This document shows, in pieces, positions 1-8,748 of a stretch of 37,992 bases of DNA. The notes beneath the pieces were generated by a model. It searched no databases and was not told the origin of the DNA. It saw only the letters and a list, made by a program, of their open reading frames with translations. Made by a program: the position numbers and the translations under genes. Position 1 is the first letter of the stretch. Every line of letters starts with the position of its first letter. The DNA is from Desulfobacca sp. Its GTDB lineage: Bacteria; Desulfobacterota; Desulfobaccia; Desulfobaccales; Desulfobaccaceae. The stretch is from NCBI GenBank assembly GCA_028695935.1, contig JAQVHY010000009.1, positions 1-37,992 of the forward strand. Reading direction: 5' to 3'.

Positions 1-49
1 GATGGCGTTACAAGGCGAGATTCCTGGAGTGGTTAAATCGAGCTGGTAA
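1..49 (+). CDS. rpsN: 30S ribosomal protein S14 (zinc type), C-terminal end only
   Basis: Reading from base 2, the last fifteen codons before TAA (47-49) give MALQGEIPGVVKSSW. This matches the usual ending of short zinc-type S14 (a G-x-I-P-G-V-x-K-x-S-W tail). The gene starts outside the window, so its zinc-binding cysteines cannot be seen. It directly precedes rpsH, the standard spc-operon order, which supports the call despite the short fragment. S14 binds the 3' major domain of 16S rRNA in the head of the small subunit. Confidence 0.75.
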   Translation, partial: MALQGEIPGVVKSSW

Positions 50-131
50 ACCCAGACCCGGAGATTGGGTACCGTATCAGGAATAACCGCCCCGGCCGAA
101 GCCAGTAATAAGTAAACAGGAGCAAGTATAG

Positions 132-530
132 ATGAGTCTCACCGATCCCCTGGCGGATATGCTAACTCGCATCCGGAATGCGGGGGGGGCCAGATTTGAT
201 AAAGTGGATATCCCGGCCTCGCAGCTCAAGACCAGTGTCGCCCGGATTTTAGAGGAAGAAGGCTATATTAAAAGATGTAAGCTGATCAAGGACAAGCGGC
301 AGGGTATTCTGCGGATTTATCTGCGTTACGATGAACACGGCAAACCCTTGATCCAGGGCCTGAAGCGGGTCAGTAAACTAAGTCGCCGCATTTACACTCC
401 CAAAGACGAGATTCCCTATATTCTGGGAGGGCTGGGAGTGGCGATCATCTCCACTTCTAAAGGGGTGATGACCGATCGCCGGGCCCGCCAACAAGGCATC
501 GGCGGCGAAATCCTGTGCTCGGTGTGGTAA
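132..530 (+). CDS. rpsH: 30S ribosomal protein S8
   Basis: A 132-residue protein of normal S8 length. It begins MSLTDPLADMLTRIRNA and ends in the conserved S8 block with STSKGVMTDR and GGEILCSVW. S8 binds the central domain of 16S rRNA and, in bacteria where this was studied, represses the spc operon by binding its own mRNA. It lies 82 bases after rpsN and 29 before rplF on the same strand, so it is co-transcribed with the other spc genes. The ribosome binding site AGGAGCAAG is just upstream of the ATG. Confidence 0.98.
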   Translation: MSLTDPLADMLTRIRNAGGARFDKVDIPASQLKTSVARILEEEGYIKRCKLIKDKRQGILRIYLRYDEHGKPLIQGLKRVSKLSRRIYTPKDEIPYILGGLGVAIISTSKGVMTDRRARQQGIGGEILCSVW

Positions 531-559
531 ACCGGGTGGCGAAATAAAAGAGGCTAACA

Positions 560-1099
560 ATGTCACGCATAGGAAAGCAGCCGATCCCCCTGCCGAAGGG
601 GGTCAAGGCAAGTTTCGAGGATGGGATTCTGACCGTTACCGGCAGTGGCGGGACCCTGAAACGGGCTATTCACCCGCGGGTCCGGTTGGAACTGAACCCC
701 CAAGAGATTCGGGTTTACCCTCGAGATGATAGCCGGGCGAATCGACCTTTCTGGGGCTTAACCGGCGCCTTGGTGGCCAACATGGTCACCGGCGTGAGCG
801 AGGGGTTTACCCGGAAGTTGGAGATTGAAGGCAAGGGTTATAAAGTCGAGGCCAAGGAGGGTCGATTGGTGTTCAGTCTGGGCTTTTCCCACCCGGTGGA
901 ATATTCACTGCCGGCGGGAATCAAGGCCGAGGTGGAAAAGGCCAATCGCTTGACCCTGCATGGCGCGGATAAAGAAACCCTGGGGCAGGTCGCGGCTAAT
1001 ATTCGTCGCTTACGGCCCGCCGAACCCTATAAGGGGAAAGGCATCAAATATGCCGGAGAAGTCCTGCACCGCAAAGTGGGTAAGGCCGGGAGCCGGTAA
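560..1099 (+). CDS. rplF: 50S ribosomal protein L6
   Basis: A 179-residue protein with the two-domain L6 layout. The N-terminus is MSRIGKQPIPLPKGV and the C-terminal rRNA-binding signature is around EPYKGKGIKYAGE near residue 155. L6 binds helix 97 of 23S rRNA near the factor-binding site and helps late 50S assembly. The gene sits between rpsH and rplR as in most bacterial spc operons. AGAGGC precedes the ATG. Nothing unusual is seen. Confidence 0.98.
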   Translation: MSRIGKQPIPLPKGVKASFEDGILTVTGSGGTLKRAIHPRVRLELNPQEIRVYPRDDSRANRPFWGLTGALVANMVTGVSEGFTRKLEIEGKGYKVEAKEGRLVFSLGFSHPVEYSLPAGIKAEVEKANRLTLHGADKETLGQVAANIRRLRPAEPYKGKGIKYAGEVLHRKVGKAGSR

Positions 1100-1120
1100 T
1101 TCTAGATTTAGGTTAAAAAC

Positions 1121-1489
1121 ATGGCAAAGCTAGATCGGAAACAAGCAGCGCGCTTGAAACGTAAAAAACGGGTTCGAAAGAAGATCTTCGGTTCCGAGAA
1201 CCGCCCCCGGCTCACCGTTTTTAAGAGCGCCAGGCATATATATGCCCAGATCATCGATGATCTGCACGGTAAGACCCTGGTTGCGGCGTCGACCTTAAGC
1301 CCGGAACTGCGGGACAAGACGGCCAATCTGAAAGGCATCGACAAGGCGCGGCAGGTCGGGGTGCTGGTGGCCCAAAAGGCCCAACAGGCCGGCATCCAAC
1401 AGGTGGCCTTTGATCGCAACGGCTTTCTTTATCATGGCCGGATTAAAGGCCTAGCCGATAGTTGTCGGGAACAAGGACTGGAATTTTAA
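1121..1489 (+). CDS. rplR: 50S ribosomal protein L18
   Basis: A 122-residue protein of typical L18 length with a very basic N-terminal tail (KRKKRVRKKIFG), the core RPRLTVFKSARHIYAQIID and the C-terminal DRNGFLYHGRIKGLAD motif. L18 binds 5S rRNA and anchors it in the central protuberance. It lies 21 bases after rplF and is followed closely by rpsE, the standard order. Confidence 0.98.
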   Translation: MAKLDRKQAARLKRKKRVRKKIFGSENRPRLTVFKSARHIYAQIIDDLHGKTLVAASTLSPELRDKTANLKGIDKARQVGVLVAQKAQQAGIQQVAFDRNGFLYHGRIKGLADSCREQGLEF

Positions 1490-1504
1490 GCGGAGGATTG
1501 CCAA

Positions 1505-1543
1505 ATGGGAATTAACCTGGGATGTGTGCCAGTACGGAGGTAG
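1505..1543 (+). other. Possible 12-residue leader ORF in front of rpsE
   Basis: An ATG at 1505 has a strong GGAGG (1492-1496) eight bases upstream and opens a frame of twelve codons, [12 protein letters not shown], ending in TAG at 1541-1543. That stop directly abuts the GGAGG (1536-1540) that serves the probable TTG start of rpsE at 1546. The arrangement would allow termination-reinitiation coupling. It may instead be chance, or the remnant of a former rpsE start lost by a frameshift. No function is known to me. Confidence 0.3.
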
Positions 1544-1545
1544 CA

Positions 1546-2046
1546 TTGTTCGAGAGCGAAGCAACGGAACCACAATTTACTGATAAGGTAGTCCATATCA
1601 GTCGGGTGGCCAAGGTGGTGAAGGGTGGTCGGCGATTCAGCTTCAATGCCCTGGTAGTCGTAGGTGATGGCCAGGGTCAGGTGGGGGCTGGATTAGGCAA
1701 GGCCAACGAGGTCCCGGAGGCGATTCGTAAAGCCTTGGAGCGGGCTAAGAAAAGCCTGATTAAGATACCCATTCTTAACAACACCATCCCCTATACGGTG
1801 TTGGGACGTTTTGGTTCCGGTAGGGTTTTGCTCAAACCTGCATCCCAGGGGACCGGGGTGATTGCTGGAGGGGCAGTCCGCGCCGTGGTCGAAGTAGCGG
1901 GCATCCAGAATGTGTTGACCAAGTGTCTGGGGTCGCACAATCCCCATAATGCGGTCAAGGCCACCATGGAGGCCTTGAAGCAATTGGCCAGTCCGGAAGA
2001 TATCGCGGCGCGCCGGAATCGTGCTTTAAGCGAAATCCGGGCTTGA
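1546..2046 (+). CDS. rpsE: 30S ribosomal protein S5
   Basis: S5 with the N-terminal double-stranded-RNA-binding-like part ([19 protein letters not shown]) and the C-terminal domain with [19 protein letters not shown]5 sits at the mRNA entry side and takes part in decoding accuracy. I place the start at TTG 1546 because GGAGG at 1536-1540 is correctly spaced from it. An in-frame ATG at 1522 would add eight residues (MCASTEVA) but has no ribosome binding site. From TTG the protein is 166 residues, close to the family's usual length. A strong ribosome binding site and ATG at 1505 lie in another frame that stops at 1543. Confidence 0.95.
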   Translation: MFESEATEPQFTDKVVHISRVAKVVKGGRRFSFNALVVVGDGQGQVGAGLGKANEVPEAIRKALERAKKSLIKIPILNNTIPYTVLGRFGSGRVLLKPASQGTGVIAGGAVRAVVEVAGIQNVLTKCLGSHNPHNAVKATMEALKQLASPEDIAARRNRALSEIRA

Positions 2047-2067
2047 GGTTTTTAGAAAGAGAAGAAA

Positions 2068-2274
2068 GTGACGGAACCAGTCTTAGCCATAACTTTGAAA
2101 CGGAGCCCGATCGGCAGACCCCAAAGGCATCGTCAGACCTTAAAGACCTTGGGTCTGAACCGATTACAGCAGACTGTGCGACACAAAGATAACCCGGCGA
2201 TACGCGGCATGATTCGCCAGGTCTGTCATCTGGTAGAGGTTCAGGAACTGAAATCAGCCAGAGATGTCGTTTAA
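2068..2274 (+). CDS. rpmD: 50S ribosomal protein L30
   Basis: A 68-residue protein from a GTG start, slightly longer than the roughly 60 residues usual for bacterial L30. It carries the L30 core [20 protein letters not shown] and [22 protein letters not shown]. It binds 23S rRNA as a peripheral 50S protein. Its position between rpsE and rplO is the normal spc order. The GAAAGAGAAGAAA ahead of the GTG is a weak ribosome binding site, so the exact start is a little uncertain. Confidence 0.95.
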   Translation: MTEPVLAITLKRSPIGRPQRHRQTLKTLGLNRLQQTVRHKDNPAIRGMIRQVCHLVEVQELKSARDVV

Positions 2275-2300
2275 GGTCAGCGGAGAAAGGGTACACAATT

Positions 2301-2741
2301 ATGCGGTTGGATGAACTTAAACCCTGTCCGGGAGCCAAACATAAGCCCAAGCGGGTGGGCCGCGGGCCAGGTTCGGGCGCGGGTAAAACCGCGGGTCGGG
2401 GGTCCAAAGGGCAAAGATCCCGCTCCGGTCAGAAACCCAAACCGGGATTTGAAGGAGGCCAGATGCCGCTGGTGCGGCGGCTTCCCAAACGGGGTTTCAC
2501 TAATATCTTTAAAAAGTCCTGGACCATTATTAACCTTAGGGATTTGGAGCGCTTTGAGGCTAACGCCGTGGTCGATGCGGAGAGTCTGACCGCGGCCGGC
2601 CTGATCAAAAAACGCCATCAAGGTATCAAACTGCTGGCCCAAGGTGAGGTGAAGGTTCCCCTGACCGTTCGGGTCAATGCGGTCAGTGCGCCAGCCCGGG
2701 CCCAGATCGAGGCTCAGGGTGGTCGGGTTGAGGTAGTTTAA
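2301..2741 (+). CDS. rplO: 50S ribosomal protein L15
   Basis: A 146-residue L15 of normal length with the Gly/Arg/Lys-rich N-terminal extension ([20 protein letters not shown]) that threads into 23S rRNA and a C-terminal globular domain ending [13 protein letters not shown]. It acts as an assembly protein of the 50S subunit. Its TAA (2739-2741) is immediately followed by the GTG of secY without a spacer, so the two are probably translationally coupled. Confidence 0.98.
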   Translation: MRLDELKPCPGAKHKPKRVGRGPGSGAGKTAGRGSKGQRSRSGQKPKPGFEGGQMPLVRRLPKRGFTNIFKKSWTIINLRDLERFEANAVVDAESLTAAGLIKKRHQGIKLLAQGEVKVPLTVRVNAVSAPARAQIEAQGGRVEVV

Positions 2742-4103
2742 GTGCTGACCGGGTTTCAAAATATTGCCAAAATTCCCGAGCTCAAACGGCGCATTCTGTT
2801 CACCCTGATGATGCTGGCGGTTTACCGGGTGGGGTGTCATATTCCCACGCCAGGGATTGATGCCGACGCCTTGATGGCCTTTTTTGCTCGCCATCGGGGC
2901 ACCATCTTTGGCTTATTTGACATGTTCTCCGGCGGGGCGCTGGAACGATTAAGCGTCTTTGCCCTGGGGATCATGCCTTACATCAGCGCCGCGATCATCA
3001 TTGAATTGCTTAAAGTAGTATTCCCGGCCATTGAAAAATTATATAAAGAGGGCGAGGCCGGCCACAAAAAGATCAAACAATATACCCGCTACGGCACGGT
3101 ATTATTATGTATTATCCAGGGCCTGGGCATTAGCATCGGCCTGGAAGGCATGGGCATGGAAAGTGGTGGCCGACCGGTAGTCCTCGATCCGGGCTGGAGC
3201 TTCCGGCTGATGACCGTGTTGACCCTGACCGCAGGCACCACCTTTATCATGTGGCTGGGGGAACAGATCACCGAACGGGGAATCGGCAACGGCATTTCCT
3301 TAATTATCTTTGCGGGCATTGTGGCCCGGCTGCCCTCGGCGATTATCGGGACCTTTAGCCTGATGAAAACCGGCGAAATCGCCCCGATCATCATGATAAT
3401 ATTATTAGGTGTGATGATCGTCGTGGTCGGCGTCATCGTCTTTATGGAACGAGGGCAACGGCGCATTCAGGTGCAATACGCCCGGCGCGTGGTAGGACGC
3501 CGGGTTTACGGTGGGCAGAGCACCCATCTGCCTTTGAAGGTCAACACGGCTGGGGTTATCCCGCCGATCTTCGCGTCGTCGATCTTAATGTTTCCGGCGA
3601 CCATTACCAGTTTCATCGGCACCGAGGGCCAATCCGGGTCCGGCTGGCTGAATTACCTGTGGTCTTGGGTAATGTGGGTGACCGCGGCCATGACCCCCGG
3701 CCATATCGCGCATGAGCTGGTCTATGTGGCATTAATTATCTTTTTCTGTTATTTTTATACTGCAGTGACCTATAATCCGGTGGACGTCGCCGACAATATG
3801 AAAAAGTACGGCGGCTATATCCCGGGTTTGCGGCCGGGCAAGCGCACCGCGGAATTTATCGACCGAGTGTTGACCCGCATTACCCTGTGGGGAGCACTAT
3901 ATGTGTCGGCGGTCTGTGTGCTGCCGACCATTCTGGTGCAGAAGTTTAACGTCCCCTTCTACTTTGGCGGCACGGCGTTGTTGATTGTCGTCGGGGTGGC
4001 TATGGATACCGTGGCTCAGATTGAGTCTCATATTGTTATGCGTCATTATGAGGGCTTTGAAGGTATTATTGGTAAAAAACGCATGGGCCGGATACGGCGA
4101 TAA
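2742..4103 (+). CDS. secY: Protein translocase subunit SecY
   Basis: A 453-residue polytopic membrane protein, the central pore of the Sec translocon with SecE and SecG. It shows the SecY N-terminus (LKRRILFTLMMLAVYRVGCHIPTPGID), the plug-side segment FSGGALERLSVFALGIMPYISA, the MERGQRRIQVQYARR loop and the late cytosolic loop with NPVDVADNMKKYGGYIPG and RPGKRTAEFID. About ten hydrophobic segments are visible, as expected. The start is GTG at 2742, directly after the rplO stop. The sequence GAGGT at the end of rplO can serve as ribosome binding site. Confidence 0.98.
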   Translation: MLTGFQNIAKIPELKRRILFTLMMLAVYRVGCHIPTPGIDADALMAFFARHRGTIFGLFDMFSGGALERLSVFALGIMPYISAAIIIELLKVVFPAIEKLYKEGEAGHKKIKQYTRYGTVLLCIIQGLGISIGLEGMGMESGGRPVVLDPGWSFRLMTVLTLTAGTTFIMWLGEQITERGIGNGISLIIFAGIVARLPSAIIGTFSLMKTGEIAPIIMIILLGVMIVVVGVIVFMERGQRRIQVQYARRVVGRRVYGGQSTHLPLKVNTAGVIPPIFASSILMFPATITSFIGTEGQSGSGWLNYLWSWVMWVTAAMTPGHIAHELVYVALIIFFCYFYTAVTYNPVDVADNMKKYGGYIPGLRPGKRTAEFIDRVLTRITLWGALYVSAVCVLPTILVQKFNVPFYFGGTALLIVVGVAMDTVAQIESHIVMRHYEGFEGIIGKKRMGRIRR

Positions 4104-4161
4104 TTTCATCTTGTTATGTTATGGTTAAATTAGAGCTGGTAGCGCGCAAAAGGAGGCAGTT

Positions 4162-4803
4162 ATGAATCTGATTCTGTTAGGGGGTCCAGGAGCAGGCAAG
4201 GGGACCCAGGCCAAAATGATGATCGAGAAGTACCAGATTCCCCAGATCTCGACGGGCGATATTCTGCGAGCCGCGGTCAAAGAGGGAACGGAATTGGGCA
4301 AACAGGCCAAGGCCTGTATGGATGCCGGTAAATTGGTGCCCGATGAGGTGGTGATCGGCATTATTGAGGATCGTCTCAAACAAGCGGACTGCCAGAAAGG
4401 ATTTATCCTGGATGGTTTTCCGCGTACGGTACCCCAGGCCGAGGCGTTGGATAAGACCCTCCAAAAGATGGGTTCCAAAATTGACCATGTTCTGAGCATC
4501 GATGTCGATGAAGAAGAGCTGGTGAAACGGCTTACCGGCCGGCGTACCTGTAAGCAATGTGGCCAGATGTATCACGTCATGTTTAATCCCCCGAAAAAAG
4601 AGGGCGTCTGTGATAAATGTGGCGGCGAACTCTACCAGCGGGATGATGACAACGAAGCTACGGTGCGTTCCCGCTTGGCCACTTATAACCAGCAGACCAA
4701 ACCCCTGATCGATTATTACAGCAAACAGGGTCTAGTACGTCAAATTAAGGGTGTCGGAAGTATTTCTGATATCTTCCAGAAGATTGTTGACACCTTAAAA
4801 TAA
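4162..4803 (+). CDS. adk: Adenylate kinase, zinc-lid type
   Basis: Interconverts ATP + AMP and 2 ADP in the cytoplasm. It is 213 residues long, with the P-loop GGPGAGKGT at 7-15, the AMP-binding segment STGDILRAA (30-38), [16 protein letters not shown] (81-96), and a long-form LID. The LID carries four cysteines (C130, C133, C150, C153), the pattern that binds structural zinc in many Gram-positive and some deltaproteobacterial enzymes, unlike E. coli adk. The ribosome binding site AAAGGAGG is ideal. The gene follows secY by 58 bases, as in many spc operons. Confidence 0.98.
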   Translation: MNLILLGGPGAGKGTQAKMMIEKYQIPQISTGDILRAAVKEGTELGKQAKACMDAGKLVPDEVVIGIIEDRLKQADCQKGFILDGFPRTVPQAEALDKTLQKMGSKIDHVLSIDVDEEELVKRLTGRRTCKQCGQMYHVMFNPPKKEGVCDKCGGELYQRDDDNEATVRSRLATYNQQTKPLIDYYSKQGLVRQIKGVGSISDIFQKIVDTLK

Positions 4804-4814
4804 ACCGCCAGGGT

Positions 4815-4939
4815 TCAGTGGTCAGTTATCGGTGATCAGTAAACTGCGCAAAGATTACAGGTTATCCAAAAGACCGTGATCTGGCAATTATAGCTATTTC
4901 TTCAATAACTAATTATTTTAACTGACAACTGGCCACTGA
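4815..4939 (+). repeat. Palindromic intergenic repeat (MITE-like) between adk and map
   Basis: The arm TCAGTGGTCAGTTATC (4815-4830) is matched by the reverse complement of GACAACTGGCCACTGA (4924-4939), 14 of 16 bases. The interior of roughly 90 bases is AT-rich and codes for nothing visible. Such TCAGTGG-CAGTT inverted elements look like non-autonomous mobile repeats, but no target duplication is obvious. The rest of the 206-base adk-map spacer holds only the hairpin described separately. Confidence 0.55.
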
Positions 4940-4970
4940 CATTTGAAAACTTACCATAAAAAGGACCACT

Positions 4971-4996
4971 GGCGAGGATCAGGGCTAGCCCTCGCC
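4971..4996 (+). promoter_or_regulatory. GC-rich hairpin just upstream of map start
   Basis: GGCGAGG (4971-4977) can pair with CCTCGCC (4990-4996), and the interior contains the palindrome GGGCTAGCCC (4982-4991). The hairpin ends about 14 bases before the map ATG, next to the weak AGGA ribosome binding site. It could limit read-through or modulate map translation, or be part of a repeat. No T-run follows, so it is not a classical terminator. Confidence 0.3.
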
Positions 4997-5009
4997 GGGG
5001 TTAGGAATC

Positions 5010-5756
5010 ATGATTAATCTGAAGTCGCAGCAAGAAATCGCCAAGATGGAGGTCGCCAACCGCATTGTCGCCGAGGTCCTGCAAGAGGTTAAAAAACATA
5101 TCCAGGCGGGAATCGAGACCCTAGAACTAGATAATCTGGCAGAGGAGATCTGCCGTAAACATAAAGTGAAACCAGCATTTAAGGGTTACCGGGGTTACCC
5201 CAAGTCCCTCTGTGTGTCGATCAATGACGAGATTGTCCACGGCATCCCTTCACATCGCCGTTTGCAAAACGGGGACCTGGTGAGCATGGATTTCGGGGTG
5301 TGCTATGATGGCTATTATGGTGACTCGGCCATCACGGTGCCGGTGGGAACTATAAGCCCCGAAGCTGAGAAGTTACTTAAGGTCACCGAAGAATCGTTAT
5401 ATGCCGGGATTGCCCAGGCCAGGGTCGGGAATCGCTTAACGGACATTTCCCACGCGGTGCAGACCGTGGCTGAAGACAACGGCTTCTCGGTAATCCGGGA
5501 TTTTGTGGGCCATGGTATCGGTCGCAATCTGCATGAAGATCCGCAAATTCCAAATTACGGGCCTCCCGGACAAGGACCCAAGCTGCAAGCGGGCATGACT
5601 ATCGCTATCGAGCCCATGGTCAGTGCCGGGGGTTGGGAGGTAAAGCTCTTAGACGACGGCTGGACCGCCGTAACCAAAGATGGCAGCTTGTCAGCCCATT
5701 TTGAACACACCATTGCGGTCACCGACAAGGGTGCCTTGATTTTAAGTCGGATTTGA
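5010..5756 (+). CDS. map: Methionine aminopeptidase, type I
   Basis: Removes the initiator methionine from nascent proteins. It is 248 residues long, the short type Ia form without an N-terminal zinc-finger extension. The metal ligands are all visible: D94 (SMDFG), D105 (GDSAIT), H168 (VGHGIG), E201 (AIEPM) and E232 (HFEHT), and the substrate-side histidine H77 is in VHGIP. It lies between adk and infA, a common arrangement in spc-alpha regions. The ribosome binding site is weak (TTAGGA four bases before the ATG). Confidence 0.97.
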   Translation: MINLKSQQEIAKMEVANRIVAEVLQEVKKHIQAGIETLELDNLAEEICRKHKVKPAFKGYRGYPKSLCVSINDEIVHGIPSHRRLQNGDLVSMDFGVCYDGYYGDSAITVPVGTISPEAEKLLKVTEESLYAGIAQARVGNRLTDISHAVQTVAEDNGFSVIRDFVGHGIGRNLHEDPQIPNYGPPGQGPKLQAGMTIAIEPMVSAGGWEVKLLDDGWTAVTKDGSLSAHFEHTIAVTDKGALILSRI

Positions 5757-5805
5757 GAGATATTAATAATATCGGATTTAAATATCCCTTAGATTAGCAA
5801 TACTA

Positions 5806-5868
5806 GGCCTGACCCTGAGGTTGGAGAGGATGGCTTAAGCAAAATGCGGTGTTTTCCCTCAGTAGGCC
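5806..5868 (+). promoter_or_regulatory. Imperfect hairpin in the infA leader
   Basis: In the 138-base gap between map and infA, CTGAGG (5815-5820) pairs with CCTCAG (5857-5862), and GGCCT (5806-5810) with AGGCC (5864-5868), giving a two-part stem around a 36-base loop. A small palindrome GATATTAATAATATC follows the map stop. There is no T-tract, so a leader structure or processing site is more likely than a terminator. Its role is unknown. Confidence 0.3.
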
Positions 5869-5894
5869 GGAATTAAATCGGAGAGTAAAATTAC

Positions 5895-6113
5895 ATGGCC
5901 AAAGAAGAAGCCATTGAGGTGGAAGGCACCGTAGTTGAGCCCTTACCCAACGCCATGTTTCGGGTAGAATTGAGTAACGGTCATCGGGTCCTAGCCCATA
6001 TTTCCGGCAAGATGCGGATGCATTACATTAAGATTTTGCCGGGCGACAAAGTAACCGTGCAACTGTCCCCCTATGATTTAAGCCGGGGGCGCATTACCTA
6101 CCGGGCCAAATAA
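5895..6113 (+). CDS. infA: Translation initiation factor IF-1
   Basis: A 72-residue S1/OB-fold protein, the exact usual length of IF-1. It starts [26 protein letters not shown] and ends [17 protein letters not shown]-1 occupies the A site of the 30S subunit during initiation and supports IF-2 and IF-3. It lies 40 bases before rpmJ, which is the standard infA-rpmJ-rpsM order. Confidence 0.98.
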   Translation: MAKEEAIEVEGTVVEPLPNAMFRVELSNGHRVLAHISGKMRMHYIKILPGDKVTVQLSPYDLSRGRITYRAK

Positions 6114-6153
6114 TCGTTAATCACAACCACTCTGAGGCGGATAGGAATAGAGG

Positions 6154-6267
6154 ATGAAAGTCAGGGCATCGGTAAAGCGGATCTGTAAAAAATGCAAAAT
6201 CATCAAACGCAAAGGCGTGGTACGGGTAATCTGTACCAACCCCAAACATAAACAGCGCCAGGGATAG
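6154..6267 (+). CDS. rpmJ: 50S ribosomal protein L36
   Basis: A 37-residue protein, [20 protein letters not shown] and onward to KHKQRQG, ending in TAG at 6265-6267. C11, C14, C27 and H32 form the zinc-ribbon pattern of the zinc-binding L36 paralogue. It is a small 23S rRNA-binding protein near the peptidyl-transferase side of the 50S subunit. The ribosome binding site is AGAGG. It lies between infA and rpsM as usual. Confidence 0.97.
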   Translation: MKVRASVKRICKKCKIIKRKGVVRVICTNPKHKQRQG

Positions 6268-6282
6268 GAAGGGGACAAGAGT

Positions 6283-6657
6283 TTGGCCAGAATAGCAGGA
6301 GTTGATTTGCCCCGAAATAAGCGGATGGAAATTGCGCTGACCAGTATCTACGGTATCGGTCGTACCATGGCGCAGCGGATTCTGCAGGAGTCGGGGGTAG
6401 CGGGCAGTATTAAATCAGATGATCTAACTGACGCTGACCTGACCCGCATCCGGGCTGTCATTGATAATACCTGTAAAGTAGAAGGGGATCTCCGACGGGA
6501 GATTTCCACCAATATCAAGCGGCTGATGGATATCGGGTGCTACCGCGGCTTGCGACATCGTAAGTCCTTGCCAGTGCGAGGGCAACGGACCCATACCAAT
6601 GCTCGCACTCGAAAAGGCCCCCGACGCTCGGTCGTGGGCAAACGCAAGAAGTCTTAA
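6283..6657 (+). CDS. rpsM: 30S ribosomal protein S13
   Basis: A 124-residue S13 read from TTG at 6283, the only start giving the conserved N-terminus [20 protein letters not shown]. It contains [13 protein letters not shown] and the basic C-terminal tail [15 protein letters not shown] that contacts tRNAs. S13 forms the B1 bridges with the 50S subunit. A GGGG-rich ribosome binding site lies 8-12 bases upstream. First gene of the classical rpsM-rpsK-rpsD-rpoA-rplQ set. Confidence 0.97.
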   Translation: MARIAGVDLPRNKRMEIALTSIYGIGRTMAQRILQESGVAGSIKSDDLTDADLTRIRAVIDNTCKVEGDLRREISTNIKRLMDIGCYRGLRHRKSLPVRGQRTHTNARTRKGPRRSVVGKRKKS

Positions 6658-6666
6658 GGAGGAAGG

Positions 6667-7062
6667 ATGGCCAAAGCAGGACGCGGGGGAGCAAAACGGA
6701 AGAAGGAAAAGAAAAATATTCCGGTGGGCATTGCCCATATCCAATCTTCCTTTAATAATACGATTGTCACCATTACGGACCCGGCGGGTAACGTGGTGTC
6801 CTGGTCTTCTTCAGGGGTGCAAGGTTTTAAAGGCTCCCGCAAAGGCACGCCGTTTGCGGCCCAATTAGCCGCGGCCGACGCCGCCAAGAAGGCCATGGAA
6901 AATGGCATGCGCACCATTGATGTCTATGTTAAAGGCCCGGGTTCGGGTCGGGAGGCCGCGCTGCGGGCTCTGCAGGTGGCTGGGTTTACCATTAACCTAA
7001 TCCGGGATGTCACCCCCATCCCCCATAATGGCTGTCGGCCACCCAAACGCCGCCGGGTTTAA
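6667..7062 (+). CDS. rpsK: 30S ribosomal protein S11
   Basis: A 131-residue S11 with a basic N-terminal tail, the core [28 protein letters not shown] split over residues 19-46, the [13 protein letters not shown] loop and the C-terminal [16 protein letters not shown]. It forms part of the 30S platform near the E site. The ATG follows AAGGAGGAAGG, a near-perfect ribosome binding site. Confidence 0.98.
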   Translation: MAKAGRGGAKRKKEKKNIPVGIAHIQSSFNNTIVTITDPAGNVVSWSSSGVQGFKGSRKGTPFAAQLAAADAAKKAMENGMRTIDVYVKGPGSGREAALRALQVAGFTINLIRDVTPIPHNGCRPPKRRRV

Positions 7063-7081
7063 CCTTGTTGAGGAGGTGATT

Positions 7082-7708
7082 TTGGCCAGGTATCTTGAAT
7101 CAAGCTGTCGGCTCTGCCGGCGGGAAAGAATGAAGCTGTTTCTTAAGGGTGATCGCTGTTATACGGACAAATGCGCGTTTGAACGGCGTGGTTACCCGCC
7201 CGGACAACATGGCCGGGCACGGGCCAAGTTTTCCGATTATGGCATCCAGTTGCGTGAAAAACAAAAAGTTAAACGCATGTATGGACTGCTGGAAAAACAG
7301 TTCCGTAATTACTTTGAAGCCGCGGAGCGGCAAAAAGGCATCACCGGCACCAACCTGTTGATGCTGTTGGAAAGGCGGTTGGATAATATTGTCTATCGGA
7401 TGGGTTTTGCTAACTCCCGAACCCAGGAGCGGCAGTTGGTGCGGCATAACCATTTCCTCGTTAATGGGCAGAAGGTGAATATTCCCTCTTATCTGGTGAA
7501 GATCGGGGAAACCGTGCAGCTCAAGGAAAAAAGCCGTCAGAACCGGCATATCCAGGAGGCTATGGAGGCCGTCGCCCGTCGGGGCATTCCGGAATGGCTG
7601 GAAGTTGATCAGGAAAAATTCCAAGGCTCCGTCCGGATGTTACCCACGCGGGAAGATTTAACCATGCCTATCCAGGAGCATCTGATTGTTGAATTGTACT
7701 CTAAATAA
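7082..7708 (+). CDS. rpsD: 30S ribosomal protein S4, zinc-finger type
   Basis: A 208-residue S4, a primary 16S rRNA binder that nucleates the 5' domain and in many bacteria represses the alpha operon. The start is TTG at 7082, five bases or so after the perfect anti-16S site AGGAGGTGAT (7071-7080); this gives the conserved start [15 protein letters not shown]. An upstream in-frame ATG at 7007 lies inside rpsK and is rejected. Four cysteines near the N-terminus (C-x2-C, then C-x4-C) mark the zinc-containing S4 class. The S4 RNA-binding domain is at about 97-160 with [16 protein letters not shown]. Confidence 0.96.
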   Translation: MARYLESSCRLCRRERMKLFLKGDRCYTDKCAFERRGYPPGQHGRARAKFSDYGIQLREKQKVKRMYGLLEKQFRNYFEAAERQKGITGTNLLMLLERRLDNIVYRMGFANSRTQERQLVRHNHFLVNGQKVNIPSYLVKIGETVQLKEKSRQNRHIQEAMEAVARRGIPEWLEVDQEKFQGSVRMLPTREDLTMPIQEHLIVELYSK

Positions 7709-7737
7709 CAGATTGGTTTTTGTGCCAAGGAGAGCTG

Positions 7738-8748
7738 ATGCACAAGAACTGGAGTGAGTTGATCAGGCCCAAGAAATTGGAAATCGATCCCGAGACCCAT
7801 ACCAGGTTTTATGGGAAATTTATTTGTGAACCTCTGGAGCGAGGATTTGGGACCACCCTGGGAAATTCACTGCGTAGAGTTTTACTGTCCTCTCTGCGGG
7901 GAGCGGCTATCACCGCGGTCAAGATCAAAGATGTCCACCATGAATTCTCTACGCTGCCCGGGGTGCGCGAGGACATCTCAGAAATTATTCTCAACCTCAA
8001 AAATGTTCGTCTCAGAATGCATGCTGACGGCGTTAAAACCCTCAGTTTAGAGGCTCGGGGTGAGGGAGAGATCAAGGCTGGTGATTTCCAGACCGATGGG
8101 ACAGTGGAAATTCTCAATCCTGACTTACATATCGCCACTCTATCCCGGGATGGCGAGTTGAGCATGGAACTAGTTGTCAAGACTGGCAAAGGTTATGTCC
8201 CGGCCGAAGGTAATAAAGAGGAAGGTCAAGCGATTGGGAACATCCCGATTGATGCGGTCTTTTCCCCGATCCGCAAGGTAAATCACGTCGTCACCCAGGC
8301 CCGGGTCGGACAACAGACCGATTACGACAAATTAACCCTCGAAGTGTGGACTGATGGCAGTGTATCGCCAGAGGACGCGGTCGCCTATGCGGCCAAGATC
8401 CTAAAAGACCAATTAACCATTTTTATTAATTTTGAAGAGACTCTGGAACCGACCGAAGAGAGACCGAGCGAGGAAAGCGATAGCCTGAATGAAAATCTCT
8501 TCCGCACTGTTAATGAATTGGAACTATCCGTGCGCTCCGCCAATTGTTTGAAGAATGCCAATATTCGTTTAATTGGGGAATTGGTCCAGAAATCCGAAGC
8601 CGAAATGCTCAAAACCAAGAATTTTGGCCGCAAATCTCTTAATGAAATCAAAGAAATTCTGGCGGATATGGGACTTAGTCTGGGCATGAAGCTGGACAAC
8701 TTTCCGCCGCAAGAAGCCTTGTCGTTAGGAAAGGAAGGATTGTCATGA
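7738..8748 (+). CDS. rpoA: DNA-directed RNA polymerase, alpha subunit
   Basis: The alpha subunit dimerises to scaffold beta and beta-prime assembly. It is 336 residues from ATG 7738, chosen because AAGGAGAGCTG precedes it; a TTG 18 bases earlier would put the ribosome binding site inside the gene. The N-terminal domain shows [17 protein letters not shown] and the C-terminal domain shows [16 protein letters not shown] and [15 protein letters not shown], which bind UP-element DNA and activators. The stop overlaps the rplQ start (ATGA). Confidence 0.98.
   Translation: MHKNWSELIRPKKLEIDPETHTRFYGKFICEPLERGFGTTLGNSLRRVLLSSLRGAAITAVKIKDVHHEFSTLPGVREDISEIILNLKNVRLRMHADGVKTLSLEARGEGEIKAGDFQTDGTVEILNPDLHIATLSRDGELSMELVVKTGKGYVPAEGNKEEGQAIGNIPIDAVFSPIRKVNHVVTQARVGQQTDYDKLTLEVWTDGSVSPEDAVAYAAKILKDQLTIFINFEETLEPTEERPSEESDSLNENLFRTVNELELSVRSANCLKNANIRLIGELVQKSEAEMLKTKNFGRKSLNEIKEILADMGLSLGMKLDNFPPQEALSLGKEGLS

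Noticed and set aside
1955-2407. A 150-codon - strand frame over rpsE-rpmD-rplO
   Set aside because: Antisense to three certain ribosomal protein genes and without recognisable motifs.
7007-7081. Upstream ATG extension of rpsD
   Set aside because: It lies in rpsK, adds non-S4 residues, and the perfect AGGAGGTGAT points to TTG 7082.
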